A stretch of 64,000 bases of DNA. Source: Streptomyces sp. CB01881. GTDB lineage: Bacteria; Actinomycetota; Actinomycetes; Streptomycetales; Streptomycetaceae. The first letter of the stretch is position 1. Each line of letters opens with the position of its first letter. Of the stretch, positions 25,502 to 33,562 are shown in pieces. A program made the position numbers and the translations under genes. The notes below the pieces were generated by a model. That model ran no database searches. It saw only the letters and a program-made list of their open reading frames with translations, and had not been told where the DNA came from. The stretch lies in contig NZ_CP026498.1 in the NCBI RefSeq assembly GCF_002953255.1, positions 9,450,066-9,514,065 of the forward strand. The letters run 5' to 3'.

Positions 25502-25531
25502 ATGCGCCCCGACATCCACCCCGCCCAGTGA
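25502..25531 (+). pseudogene. Possible remnant of type B ribosomal protein L31
   Basis: Thirty-five bases after the L33 stop, an AGGAGA ribosome-binding site precedes ATG and the nine codons MRPDIHPAQ, then TGA. M-x-P-D-I-H-P-A-Y is how many L31 proteins begin, and type B L31 is a usual partner of these zinc-independent genes. No further L31 similarity is visible downstream in any frame. The stub is too short for a firm call. Confidence 0.35.
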
Positions 25532-25595
25532 CTGCACGACGCCGTCGTCACCACAGCGGCCTTCCGCACCGGCGACCCGGCGTCGCTCAGAACGG

Positions 25596-25633
25596 CCCCG
25601 GGCCGGTACCCCACGTGGGGTACCGGCCCGGGG
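25596..25633. terminator. Bidirectional terminator between L33 and the beta-helix pseudogene
   Basis: A perfect 38-base palindrome: a 17-base stem beginning CCCCGGGCCGGTACCCC, closed over ACGT. It lies between convergent genes (L33 group from the left, beta-helix gene from the right), so it can terminate both. Confidence 0.85.
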
Positions 25634-25648
25634 CGCGGAGGTTCGGCG

Positions 25649-27460
25649 TCAGTCCTTGCCGAAGTAGCCGAACAGGTCGGCGACCGCATGGGTGGACCCG
25701 GCGTGGTTGTACACGTTGAACCCGTGGTTGCCGTCGATCTGGGTGGTGACGTGGTTGGCCGCGGTGCCGCCCTTGGTCACGTTGACGTTGCTGGTGTACT
25801 GCCGGGTGTTGGCCCACACGGTCAGGTGGGTGTCCGTGGTGGGCTGGACGGCCGTCACGTTCACCACGGCGGAGTCGGGGTTCACCCCGCCGTCGAGGCC
25901 GGCCGGCAGGGTCACGTACTTCGACTGGTCGGGGCCGATCAGGCCCGGGTAGGACTCCCGGGTGTCGAGCAGCCGGGCCGGGCGCACCGGGGTGAACAGG
26001 TCGGCGCAGTTGGCGTCGTAGTAGCCCGCGAGGTCGACGACGACGTGGGCGGAGCCGTCGTTGTTCTCGATGGTGACGCGGCCGTCGGCACCGATCGGGG
26101 CGATCACCTGGTTCGGGACGGTCTGACCGGGCGCGTAGTTGATGTTGCTGGTGCCCGGGCGGGGCGTGCCCGACGCGTAGGCGGTGAGGTAGCCGTCCTT
26201 CTGGCCCTCCGTCACGGTGACGTTGAGGACGGCCGCGGTGGCGGAGGAGGGAACCCTCGCGTTACCGGCGACCTGGACGGAGACCTTGCCGCGACCGCCC
26301 AGCGGGGTGCCGGTGTCGCGGGTGTCGATCAGCCACTGCGGCGTCAGCGGGGTGAAGCGCCGTCCGTCGTTCGGCCGGTAGTAGCCGGACAGGTCGGCCA
26401 CCACGTGGGTGGTCCCGGAGCTGTTGCGCAGGGCGACGGTGCCGTCTGCGTTCACCGGGACGGTGACCGGTCGGCTCGAAGGCGAGGTGGTCGACGGCCT
26501 GCATCTCGAACGCCCCGCGGTCGCACGGGGCCCTGACCGGCAGGCGAGCCGACGAGCGGGTTGTCCGCCTCGGGCCGCTGCCGGCGGTCGGAGCCGGCCC
26601 AGGGCGCGGTCGAGTCGCCCGAGTCGAGGGCGGGTGAGCCCGCCAGCGGGATGCCGTTCGAGTCGAGCTTCGGGTCGCCATTGAACTCGTGGGCGCCCTG
26701 GCCGGTGGCCGCGCGGAGCTCGGCGGCCGAGGGGTGGGCGGTTCCGGACCACCGGTAGGCCGCGGTTCCGGAGCCGGCCCAGACGATGTTGTAGTCCAGG
26801 GTGAGACCCTCGGCGGCCGCGTCCGACACGGCGATCTCGGCGGGCGAGGTGCCCGCCGGGCAGGCGCTCGGGTCCGAGCCGGGCGGCACCTTGCTGACGA
26901 TGTTGTTCTCGACCAGCGAGTCGGGGGACGCGCCGGCCAGGGCGATGCTGTTGCCGCAGGCGGCGGTCACGTCGTTGTTGGTGATCTTCGTGCCGGGGGC
27001 GTCGGCGGCGCCGATGCCGGTGCCGTCGCTGGACTCGATCCCGTTGGCCGTGACCAGGGTGCCCCGGGAGCCGGAGCCGACCTGGATCGCGCCGAACGGC
27101 GTGTACTGGAAGCTGTTCTGCTGGACGGCGACGGCGTCGGAGGAGTTGGCGACGGACACCTGGGGCTTCGCCGGCAGGCCGTTCAGCCAGGCCGGGGTGA
27201 AGTCGTTGTCCGCGATCCGCACCCGGGTCGACGCGTCGATGCCGACCGCGGTGCCGGGGGTGCTGAAGGTGAGCTTCCGGAGCTCCACGTCGTGGACGCC
27301 GGAGAGCAGGAAGCCGGTCTCGGTCCCGTTGGCGTGGTAGGGGGAGGTCAGCAGGACATTGGAGTTGTACCTACCGGGGGCACCGGCCGTGAAGACGATC
27401 GGCTGGTCCGGCGTCCCCGAGCGGCGCAGGGTCACCCGCTCGCGGTACACGCCACCGGTG
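25649..27460 (-). pseudogene. Secreted right-handed beta-helix protein, 5'-truncated with two frameshifts
   Basis: The 5' part (27460 to about 26545) encodes a pectate-lyase-like parallel beta-helix (GVYRERVTL, TPGTAVGIDASTRVRIADN, SLVENNIVSK, GSPALDSGDS). It then continues in a second frame (PCDRGAFEMQAVDHLAFEP, about 26540-26480) and a third (TVPVNADGTVALRN onward, about 26465 to 25649), where repeated VVADLSGYY / VVVDLAGYYD / AVADLFGYFG modules form a C-terminal surface domain. Each switch looks like one extra base. No signal peptide or start precedes the beta-helix; sequence upstream of 27460 looks unrelated. It was probably a secreted polysaccharide-binding or -degrading protein, now broken unless the indels are assembly errors. 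Confidence 0.7.
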
Positions 27461-27741
27461 GTCAGGCCCGCCTGTTCATGAGGTCCCCCCAGAAGTCCGT
27501 TTCCGCAGCCGACATGACGGGTGATCGCATCGAACACGTGGACGCATGGTGGAGATGATCCTCTCCGATCGCGCCCGAAGTGTCACGAGGCCTCCGGGCC
27601 CCGGCGCCTCCGCCGGGGATGATCCACGCCACTCCGCGACCGGCGGAACGGCGGGAGGCGCCGGGGAGGTCCGCACCACCCGGCCGACGTGGTGGCGGAG
27701 GGTCTCGGGCGCGGCGGGCGGTGCTCGCGGGCCGCATCCGG

Positions 27742-27837
27742 CGAGGTCGAGGGCGAGAGGCACGGGCGGACGGCGAGGTCGAAGACGAGAGGCACGGGCG
27801 GACGGCGAGGTCGAGGACGAGAGGCACGGGCGGACGA
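27742..27837. repeat. Three tandem copies of a 32-base unit
   Basis: Units 27742-27773, 27774-27805 and 27806-27837 begin CGAGGTCGA and end CACGGGCGGACG, differing at about three positions in total. Because 32 is not a multiple of three, each copy falls in a different frame, which argues against protein-coding selection. Confidence 0.85.
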
Positions 27838-27912
27838 CGGGCGCACCACCACCCTCGGTGGCCGCCCGGGCACCCTGTGGAGCCGGCCCTGGGGCCCGGG
27901 TGCCCTGGCCGG

Positions 27913-28089
27913 ATGAGCGAGCTCCTGCTCCCGTGCCCGGGATGCTCCGGCGAGTGCACCGACGAGAGCAACGTGCCGATGGTCCGCCCGGAGTGCGGCC
28001 GGCGAGGGCGCCCACCCCGGGTGTGGCCGGGAAGGCCTGCACCACGGCTCACGCGTCGATGCCGAGCCGTCGGCCCGTGGATAGACTGA
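27913..28089 (+). CDS. Possible small Cys-rich peptide (58 aa), uncertain
   Basis: Starts MSELLLPCPGCSGECTDE and continues to PECG, giving CxxC and spaced cysteines of zinc-ribbon type. The first half has the strong G/C third-position bias of real genes here; the second half does not. There is no good ribosome-binding site. It may be a decayed gene start or chance. Confidence 0.2.
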   Translation: MSELLLPCPGCSGECTDESNVPMVRPECGRRGRPPRVWPGRPAPRLTRRCRAVGPWID

Positions 28090-28241
28090 CCAGGCGTTCC
28101 AGGAACGGACCCGACGCGGGCGGCGGAGCACCCAGGCGCCCCGTTGTCGCACGTGCACGCCACTCTCCGCGACCGCACGGCGGCGGCAAGCCCGTCGCGG
28201 ATGATCCGGCAGCGGGCCATCGATCGGACGGGAGCCCTGCC

Positions 28242-30377
28242 ATGGCGAACACGTCCAGGTCTCCGGGCGGCTACGACCCCGAGATCACCCGCCCCGTGTC
28301 CGCCCGTGCCGCTTCGACGTCATCGGGCTCCCCCGGTGACACCGAGCCGACCGCGGCCAACGACCGGCTGGCGCTCAACGGCATGGGCAGCTTCGACTGG
28401 GACCTCGACAGGGGCACCTACCACCTCGACGACGTGGGCCTGGAAGTGTTCGACCTACGGGCCGACGAGTTCGACGGAGTGCCCGCGTCACTCTCCGCCA
28501 GGGTGCTGCCGACGGACAGCGACCGGCTCGACGAGGCCGTGTCGCTCGCGCTGCGGGAGGGGCACCTGACCTTCGCGTCCTACTTCCGCCTGGTCTGCCG
28601 CGACGGAACACTGCGCTGGGCCCACACGCAGGGGCGCATCCTGCGCGACCCGCAGGCGCACCCGTACCGCATCGTCGGCATCGTCCGCAACGCCGAGGAG
28701 GAGCTGGCCCACGCCGAGGGGATGCGCACGCTCGCCGCCGACCGGCGCCGCCAGACCGACTCCGTGCGCGCCACCACCGAAGCCCTCGCCCGCGCCGTCA
28801 CCGTCCGCGACGTGACCGGCGTGCTGACCGACAGCGAAGGGCTGCGACGCTTCGGGGCGGACGGGCTCGCCCTCGGGCTGGTGGACGGGGGCGTCATGCG
28901 CCTCGTCGCCGCGACCGAGCAGCCGTCGGCGGAGCTCAGGGCCAAGGACGACCTGTCGCTGACCCAGCTGGAGGACGGGCTGCCGCTGTCCGAGGCCGCG
29001 CTCACCCGACGCGCGCGGTTCGTCAGCACCAGGGAGGAGCTCACCAGCCGCTACCCCCGCCTGCTGCCCTACGTCGAGGAGATGAGGATCGAGGCGGCGG
29101 CCTTCCTGCCCCTGGCCGCCCAGGCCCGCTCCATCGGCGCCCTGGGCCTGTTCTACCGGGACAGGCACCACTTCAGCACCGAGGACCGCAACATCTGCAT
29201 CGCACTCAGCAGCGCTGTCGCACAGTCCCTGCAACGCGCCATGCTCTTCGACCAGGAACGCGAATTCGCGACCACGCTCCAGACCACCATGCTGCCCCGC
29301 CGCATCCCCGAGATCAACGGCGGCGAGGTGGCCGTCCGCTACCGCGCCGGCCGCAGCGGACGCGAGGTGGGCGGGGACTGGTACGACGTCATCCCCCTGC
29401 CGGGTCGGCGGGTGGGTCTCGTGGTCGGCGACGTGGAGGGGCACGACAGCCACGCGGCCGCCATCATGGGTCAGTTGAGGATCGCGCTACGGGCCTACGC
29501 CACCGAGGGGCACACCCCCGCCACGGTCATGGCCCGCGCGTCCAGGTTCCTCGCCGAGCTCGACACCGAGCGGTCCGCGACCTGCATCTACGTCGACGCC
29601 AACCTGGAGACCGGAACACTGCGCCTGGTGCGGGCCGGCCACCTCGAACCACTCGTGCGGCACAGCACCGGCCGTACCAGCTGGGTCAGTGTCCGCGGTG
29701 GCCTGCCGCTCGGCGTGGCCACGGTGTTCGGCCAGGACGGCTACCCCGAGCCCCGTCTCGACCTCAACCCCGCGGACACCCTGCTCCTGTGCACCGACGG
29801 CATGGTCGAACACCCCGGACGGGACATCGCGGACGGCATCGAGGCCCTCGCCGCCGCCATGCGCGCCGGCCCGCGCGACACCGAGGCGCTCGCCGACCAC
29901 CTCTGCGGCGGCCACCCGAGCCGCCTCGGCAGCAGCGACGACGTGGCGCTCCTGCTCCTGCACCGCACAGCCGTACCCGGCACTTACGCCACCCGGCAGA
30001 TGACCCAGCACGTCCACCAGGCCGATCCGGAAGGGCTGGCGGAGACCCGGGCCATGCTCCGCCAGGCCCTGGCCGCGTGGGGGGCGGCCGACCTCCTGTC
30101 CGACATCGAACTCACTGCGGACGAACTGATCACCAACGCCCTGGTCCACACCGACGGGGGCGCACTGCTCACCATAGAACTACGGGCCGGGGCCACCCCC
30201 TGCATCCGCCTGGAGATCCGGGACCGCTCCAGCGTCCTGCCGCACCGCCGGGTGCCCGGCGAAACCGCCACCTCCGGCCGCGGCCTGCTGCTGGTGGATG
30301 CCCTCACCGGGAGCTGGGGCGTGGAGCCACTCGGCAGCGGCAAGAACGTCTGGTGCGAATTCCCCCTGGCGAGCTGA
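28242..30377 (+). CDS. PAS-GAF-PP2C (SpoIIE/RsbU-type) phosphatase with C-terminal HATPase domain
   Basis: A protein of 711 residues from ATG at 28242, with GGGAG eight bases upstream. Domain order: PAS (about 40-160, with WDLDRGTYHLDD and the DGTLRWAHTQGRI PAC-like end), GAF (about 175-335), PP2C/SpoIIE phosphatase (about 345-575, with GREVGGDWYDVIPL, GDVEGHDSHAAAIMGQLR and LLLCTDGMVEHPG) and an RsbW-like HATPase (about 590-710, with ELTADELITNALVHT and GRGLLLVDALTGSWG). Such proteins dephosphorylate anti-sigma-factor antagonists and may phosphorylate them through the HATPase, tuning sigma-B-type stress regulation or development. No sigma factor or antagonist gene adjoins. Confidence 0.85.
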   Translation: MANTSRSPGGYDPEITRPVSARAASTSSGSPGDTEPTAANDRLALNGMGSFDWDLDRGTYHLDDVGLEVFDLRADEFDGVPASLSARVLPTDSDRLDEAVSLALREGHLTFASYFRLVCRDGTLRWAHTQGRILRDPQAHPYRIVGIVRNAEEELAHAEGMRTLAADRRRQTDSVRATTEALARAVTVRDVTGVLTDSEGLRRFGADGLALGLVDGGVMRLVAATEQPSAELRAKDDLSLTQLEDGLPLSEAALTRRARFVSTREELTSRYPRLLPYVEEMRIEAAAFLPLAAQARSIGALGLFYRDRHHFSTEDRNICIALSSAVAQSLQRAMLFDQEREFATTLQTTMLPRRIPEINGGEVAVRYRAGRSGREVGGDWYDVIPLPGRRVGLVVGDVEGHDSHAAAIMGQLRIALRAYATEGHTPATVMARASRFLAELDTERSATCIYVDANLETGTLRLVRAGHLEPLVRHSTGRTSWVSVRGGLPLGVATVFGQDGYPEPRLDLNPADTLLLCTDGMVEHPGRDIADGIEALAAAMRAGPRDTEALADHLCGGHPSRLGSSDDVALLLLHRTAVPGTYATRQMTQHVHQADPEGLAETRAMLRQALAAWGAADLLSDIELTADELITNALVHTDGGALLTIELRAGATPCIRLEIRDRSSVLPHRRVPGETATSGRGLLLVDALTGSWGVEPLGSGKNVWCEFPLAS

Positions 30378-30762
30378 CCGGCTGACGGCGGTTCACCCGT
30401 GCGGCCGCCCGCTCCCCCGCCCCGGCGGAGTCCGGACCGGCCGCACATCGCCGTCCTCACTTCCAGCGCCCTCCCGTGGGGTGGCCGTCGCATTCGGGGG
30501 GGAATTCGATTCGCGGCTCAGCATGAGGAGTTGACACATCCACCGGTGACTCGGCGTGGCGGTCGGCGGGCTCGACGGCCCCATGGTCGCGGCGCGCGGG
30601 ATCTCGCACTCGGCCCGGCCAGCCCGCAGGGCGCCCGCCCCGACCAGGCCCGGCAGCTGCGCGACGCCGAACCGTCCGACCTCGGAGCAGGTGAGGGACG
30701 TGACCGGCTGGTCGTGCACCGGCTCGTGGGGGAGGCAGGCCCTGCAACCCGGGCCCGGCGGG
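30378..30762. other. Intergenic stretch, no gene supported
   Basis: This lies between convergent phosphatase and MarR genes. A short inverted repeat, GTGCGGCC (30399) with GGCCGCAC (30439), could terminate the phosphatase transcript, but the loop is long. Nothing else is recognisable. Confidence 0.35.
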
Positions 30763-31224
30763 TCACTCCTCCAGAGCTGCCGCCATGCGGTCGAGGTCGG
30801 CGAGCAGCGCGGCCACACGCTCGGGCGGGATCGCCTCCACCATGCGCCGTTCGACGGCGTAGACGGCGGCCTGGACGGCGGCGAGGCGAGTACGGCCTTC
30901 CTCGGTGAGGTGGGCCGGGCGGGCCCGCCCGTGGTCGGCGACGGCCGGGCGGGCGATCAGTCCCGCCTCCTGCAGACCCCGCAGTACGACGTTGCCGGAC
31001 TGCCGGGTGACGAAGGTCGCGCGGGCGAGGTCGGCGTTGGACATGCCCGGGGACAGGGCCAGGAGTTCGAGGGTGGCGTACTGCGGCACGGTGAGCCCGT
31101 GCTGGCGCAGGACCCCGTCCATAGCGCCGCGCAGGGCAGCCTGGGCGCGCTTGAGGACGTATCCCACGTGCCGGGTGACGTCTTTCGGGAGGCGGGGCGG
31201 CTCGATCGGCGGCTTCTCCATCAT
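30763..31224 (-). CDS. MarR family transcriptional regulator
   Basis: A protein of 153 residues with a winged helix-turn-helix: LTVPQYATLELLALSPGMSN, then ADLARATFVTRQSGNVVLRGL (recognition helix) and the wing with DHGRARPAHLTEEGR. MarR proteins are dimeric repressors that release DNA on binding phenolic or oxidised ligands. ATG at 31224 and ATG at 31221 are both possible. The start codon is inside one of two identical-architecture palindromes in the divergent promoter, so autorepression and control of the VOC/AlkA genes are likely. Confidence 0.85.
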   Translation of the reverse strand: MMEKPPIEPPRLPKDVTRHVGYVLKRAQAALRGAMDGVLRQHGLTVPQYATLELLALSPGMSNADLARATFVTRQSGNVVLRGLQEAGLIARPAVADHGRARPAHLTEEGRTRLAAVQAAVYAVERRMVEAIPPERVAALLADLDRMAAALEE

Positions 31225-31239
31225 GTCAGCATTTTGACA
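31224..31239. promoter_or_regulatory. Palindromic operator 1 (MarR-type)
   Basis: TGTCAGCATTTTGACA: TGTCA and TGACA arms around six bases. It overlaps the MarR start codon, fitting autoregulation. Confidence 0.6.
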
Positions 31240-31268
31240 CGGTCGGCCCGGGATCCTAGTCTCCGCTA

Positions 31269-31284
31269 TGTCAAAGTTCTGACA
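31269..31284. promoter_or_regulatory. Palindromic operator 2 (MarR-type)
   Basis: TGTCAAAGTTCTGACA has the same arms and spacing as operator 1 and lies 45 bases from it (about four helical turns), 30 bases before the VOC gene. Confidence 0.6.
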
Positions 31285-31313
31285 TCAAGGATCCTGAGGA
31301 TCGAGGAGGACCC

Positions 31314-31685
31314 ATGTCCGTCACCATCGACGGCCCCGACTTCATCGCCCTGCAAGTCCGCGACGTGGACGCCGCAGCCGCCTTCTGCGAGGAGCACCTG
31401 GGGCTGCGCCGGGCCGCGGTCTCACCGCCCCACGCGGTCGTGTTCGACACCAAGCCGACCCCGTTCGCCGTCCGCGAGCTCCTCCCGGGCGTCGACCTCA
31501 CCGACGCCGCACGTCCCGGCCTGGGTGTGGTGCTCTGGTTCCGGACCCCGGACGCCCACCAGCTCCGTGACCAGCTCACCGCCGCCGGAATCAGGATCCT
31601 GACTCCCATGGCGGACAGCCCGTTCGGGCCGATGTTCTCCTTCGAGGGCCCCGAGGGCTACACCCTCACCGCGCACGGAGGCTGA
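31314..31685 (+). CDS. VOC (glyoxalase/dioxygenase fold) family protein
   Basis: A protein of 123 residues with the VOC pattern DFIALQVRDVDAAAAFCEEHLGL at the start and FGPMFSFEGPEGYTLTAH at the end. Family members bind a metal and act as glyoxalases, dioxygenases or antibiotic-binding resistance proteins. A GGAGGA ribosome-binding site precedes the ATG. It lies three bases before an AlkA-type gene and opposite the MarR gene, so induced detoxification of an electrophile is plausible, but the substrate is unknown. Confidence 0.8.
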   Translation: MSVTIDGPDFIALQVRDVDAAAAFCEEHLGLRRAAVSPPHAVVFDTKPTPFAVRELLPGVDLTDAARPGLGVVLWFRTPDAHQLRDQLTAAGIRILTPMADSPFGPMFSFEGPEGYTLTAHGG

Positions 31686-31688
31686 CCC

Positions 31689-32657
31689 GTGAGCGCCGTC
31701 TCCCTCACCCCCACCGGGCCCTTCTCGCTCGCGGCCGCCATCCGGTTCCTGGAGGGCTTCACTCCCGCGAGCCACACTCAGGCCGCTGACGGGATCCTCC
31801 GTCTGGCCTTCCCCGCCGACGACGCGGTATCCGTCGTCGCGGCCACCGTCCGACAAGAGGTGGGGGCAGACGGCGCCACCGGCACGGTCCAGGCCGAATT
31901 CACGGTCTACCCCGACACCCCGCCCCGGACACAGGCGTTGACCGCCGGACATGCGGCCGGCCCAGCCGCACCGGCCCAGATCGCCCGCATCCTCTCCCTT
32001 GACACCGACGGCACCGCATTCCCCACCCTGGCCGCGGACCCGGTGGTGGCCGGACTCCTGGCGGACTACCCGGGACTGCGCCCGGTCTGCTTCCACTCGC
32101 CCTACGAAGCCGCCGCCTGGGCCCTCATCGGCCACCGCATCCGCATGACCCAGGCAGCCGGCATCAAGGCCGGCATCGCCCGTCGGCACGGACCTCGCAT
32201 GGACATCGCAGGCCAGACCCTGTATGCCTTCCCCACCCCCGCCGCCCTGCGCACCATCACCCACGTGCCAGGGCTGACCGGCCTCAAGATCCAACGACTG
32301 CACGCGCTGGCCGAAGCGGCCCTCGCCGGGCACCTCGACGCGGCCCGCCTGCGCGCCCTGCCCGCCGACCAGGCCCTCGCCGAACTGCGCGCCCTCCCTG
32401 GCATCGGCCCCTTCTCCGCCGAGCTCGTCCTCATCCGGGGAGCAGGACACCCCGACGTCTTCCCCGGCCACGAACCACGCCTCCACCGGGCAATCGCCAC
32501 CGCATACGGGCTCGGCACCGCCGCCACCGACGTCACCCGACTGGCCGAGATCGCCGACCGGTGGAAGCCGTACCGCAGTTGGGTCGCTCTCCTGCTGCGC
32601 GCCCGCGCCCAGGGCATGGCGGGCCGTCCGGCCTGCCCTGCGTCGAGCCGGAGGTGA
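31689..32657 (+). CDS. alkA: AlkA-like DNA-3-methyladenine glycosylase with Glu at the catalytic Asp position
   Basis: A protein of 322 residues with an N-terminal AlkA_N-type domain and a helix-hairpin-helix glycosylase domain (LRALPGIGPFSAELVLIRG near 233-251). HhH glycosylases excise alkylated bases. In AlkA the catalytic Asp sits shortly after the hairpin (DVFLPDD in E. coli); here the segment reads DVFPGHE, with Glu262 at that position by my alignment. GTG start with GGAGG overlapping the VOC stop. It is probably co-transcribed with the VOC gene under the MarR regulator, suggesting a shared response to an alkylating compound. Confidence 0.75.
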   Translation: MSAVSLTPTGPFSLAAAIRFLEGFTPASHTQAADGILRLAFPADDAVSVVAATVRQEVGADGATGTVQAEFTVYPDTPPRTQALTAGHAAGPAAPAQIARILSLDTDGTAFPTLAADPVVAGLLADYPGLRPVCFHSPYEAAAWALIGHRIRMTQAAGIKAGIARRHGPRMDIAGQTLYAFPTPAALRTITHVPGLTGLKIQRLHALAEAALAGHLDAARLRALPADQALAELRALPGIGPFSAELVLIRGAGHPDVFPGHEPRLHRAIATAYGLGTAATDVTRLAEIADRWKPYRSWVALLLRARAQGMAGRPACPASSRR

Positions 32658-32707
32658 CGGCCCTCGCCGACCGCGGTTCAAGCACGTTCGACAAGAAAGC
32701 CAGTGGC

Positions 32708-33403
32708 GTGTGCGCACATGTTCTCGTCGTGGAGGCCGACGCCCTACAGGCCGGTCTCCTGCACCGGCTGCTCCTTCAGGAAGGTCACACCGCCGTCGTG
32801 ACCCGGAACGGCCGGGCGGCGATCGACGCGGCCAGGAGCCGCAGGCCCGACCTGATCGTCCTGGAGCTGACACTCCCCGACATCGACGGCCTACGGGTCT
32901 GCCGTGCGCTGCGACGCGACGACGACGTTCCCGTCCTCATGCTCACCGCGCGCTCCACCGAGGAGGACATTCTGCTCGGCCTCGACCACGGCGCGGACGA
33001 CTACGTCATCAAGCCGTACAGCCCACGGGAGCTGATGGCCCGTATCCGCTCGGTGCTGCGCCGCGCGCCGCGCGCCGCGGGCGGCTCCGCCCTGCTACGG
33101 GCAGGCGGCATCACCGTCGATCCCGTACGACATCTGGTGACCTGCGACGACGCCCCGGTGTCATGCACGCCCGGCGAGTTCGCCATCCTGCAGGCCATGG
33201 CCGCAGAACCCGATCGGGTCTTCACTCGCCGCCAGTTACTTCTGCACACCGGCGGCGGCGACCGCATCTCCACCGAACGCGCCATCGACGTACACATCAT
33301 GAACCTGCGCAGGAAGATCGAACCCGACCCCCGCACACCCGTCCGGCTGCTGACGGTCTTCGGTACCGGCTACCGACTCACCGGCCACCGCCATGCCGGC
33401 TAA
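32708..33403 (+). CDS. OmpR-type response regulator with Glu in place of the phospho-acceptor Asp
   Basis: A protein of 231 residues. The receiver domain (1-120) keeps the acidic pocket (Glu9, Asp11), Thr80 and Lys102 (VIKPYSPREL), but the phosphorylation site reads IVLELTLPDIDG, with Glu53 where Asp is expected. The C-terminal winged helix is intact (SCTPGEFAILQAM, ISTERAIDVHIMNLRRKI, TVFGTGYRLTG). Asp-to-Glu can mimic phosphorylation, so it may be constitutively active or controlled without a kinase. No histidine kinase is adjacent. The start is uncertain; GTG at 32708 begins just before the receiver. Confidence 0.8.
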   Translation: MCAHVLVVEADALQAGLLHRLLLQEGHTAVVTRNGRAAIDAARSRRPDLIVLELTLPDIDGLRVCRALRRDDDVPVLMLTARSTEEDILLGLDHGADDYVIKPYSPRELMARIRSVLRRAPRAAGGSALLRAGGITVDPVRHLVTCDDAPVSCTPGEFAILQAMAAEPDRVFTRRQLLLHTGGGDRISTERAIDVHIMNLRRKIEPDPRTPVRLLTVFGTGYRLTGHRHAG

Positions 33404-33411
33404 CCAGATCC

Positions 33412-33432
33412 TCCGAACATGAACGGTTCGGA
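33412..33432 (+). terminator. Hairpin after the response regulator gene
   Basis: TCCGAAC and GTTCGGA form a perfect 7-bp stem with a 7-base loop, nine bases after the stop codon. Confidence 0.55.
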
Positions 33433-33509
33433 TGGGCTCAGACCGGGCTGGTCGTCGCCCGCGAGAGCTCGGCAACGCCGCCCCCGCACTCGTGCGAACT
33501 CACCGGCGA

Positions 33510-33553
33510 GCCTGCGGCCGAGATGAGGAACGGCACTCTCCTCGGCCGCAGGC
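33510..33553. terminator. Terminator hairpin between convergent genes
   Basis: GCCTGCGGCCGAG (33510-33522) pairs perfectly with CTCGGCCGCAGGC (33541-33553) over an 18-base loop. It ends ten bases from the stop of the minus-strand secreted-protein gene and can serve both directions. Confidence 0.65.
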
Positions 33554-33562
33554 GGCGGAGTC

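Larger units (their letters stand above)
27466..28241. other. Long non-coding or remnant stretch with tandem repeats
   Basis: Between the beta-helix pseudogene and the SpoIIE phosphatase there are 776 bases without a firm gene. It holds a three-copy 32-base repeat (27742-27837) and one short frame that may encode a Cys-rich peptide (27913-28089). Longer frames through it on both strands are Arg/Gly/Pro-rich and look like composition artefacts. Confidence 0.45.

Noticed and set aside
27546..28241. 232-codon N-terminal extension of the SpoIIE phosphatase
   Set aside because: Encodes Arg/Gly-rich sequence through a 32-base tandem repeat; ATG at 28242 has a proper ribosome-binding site and begins the natural protein.
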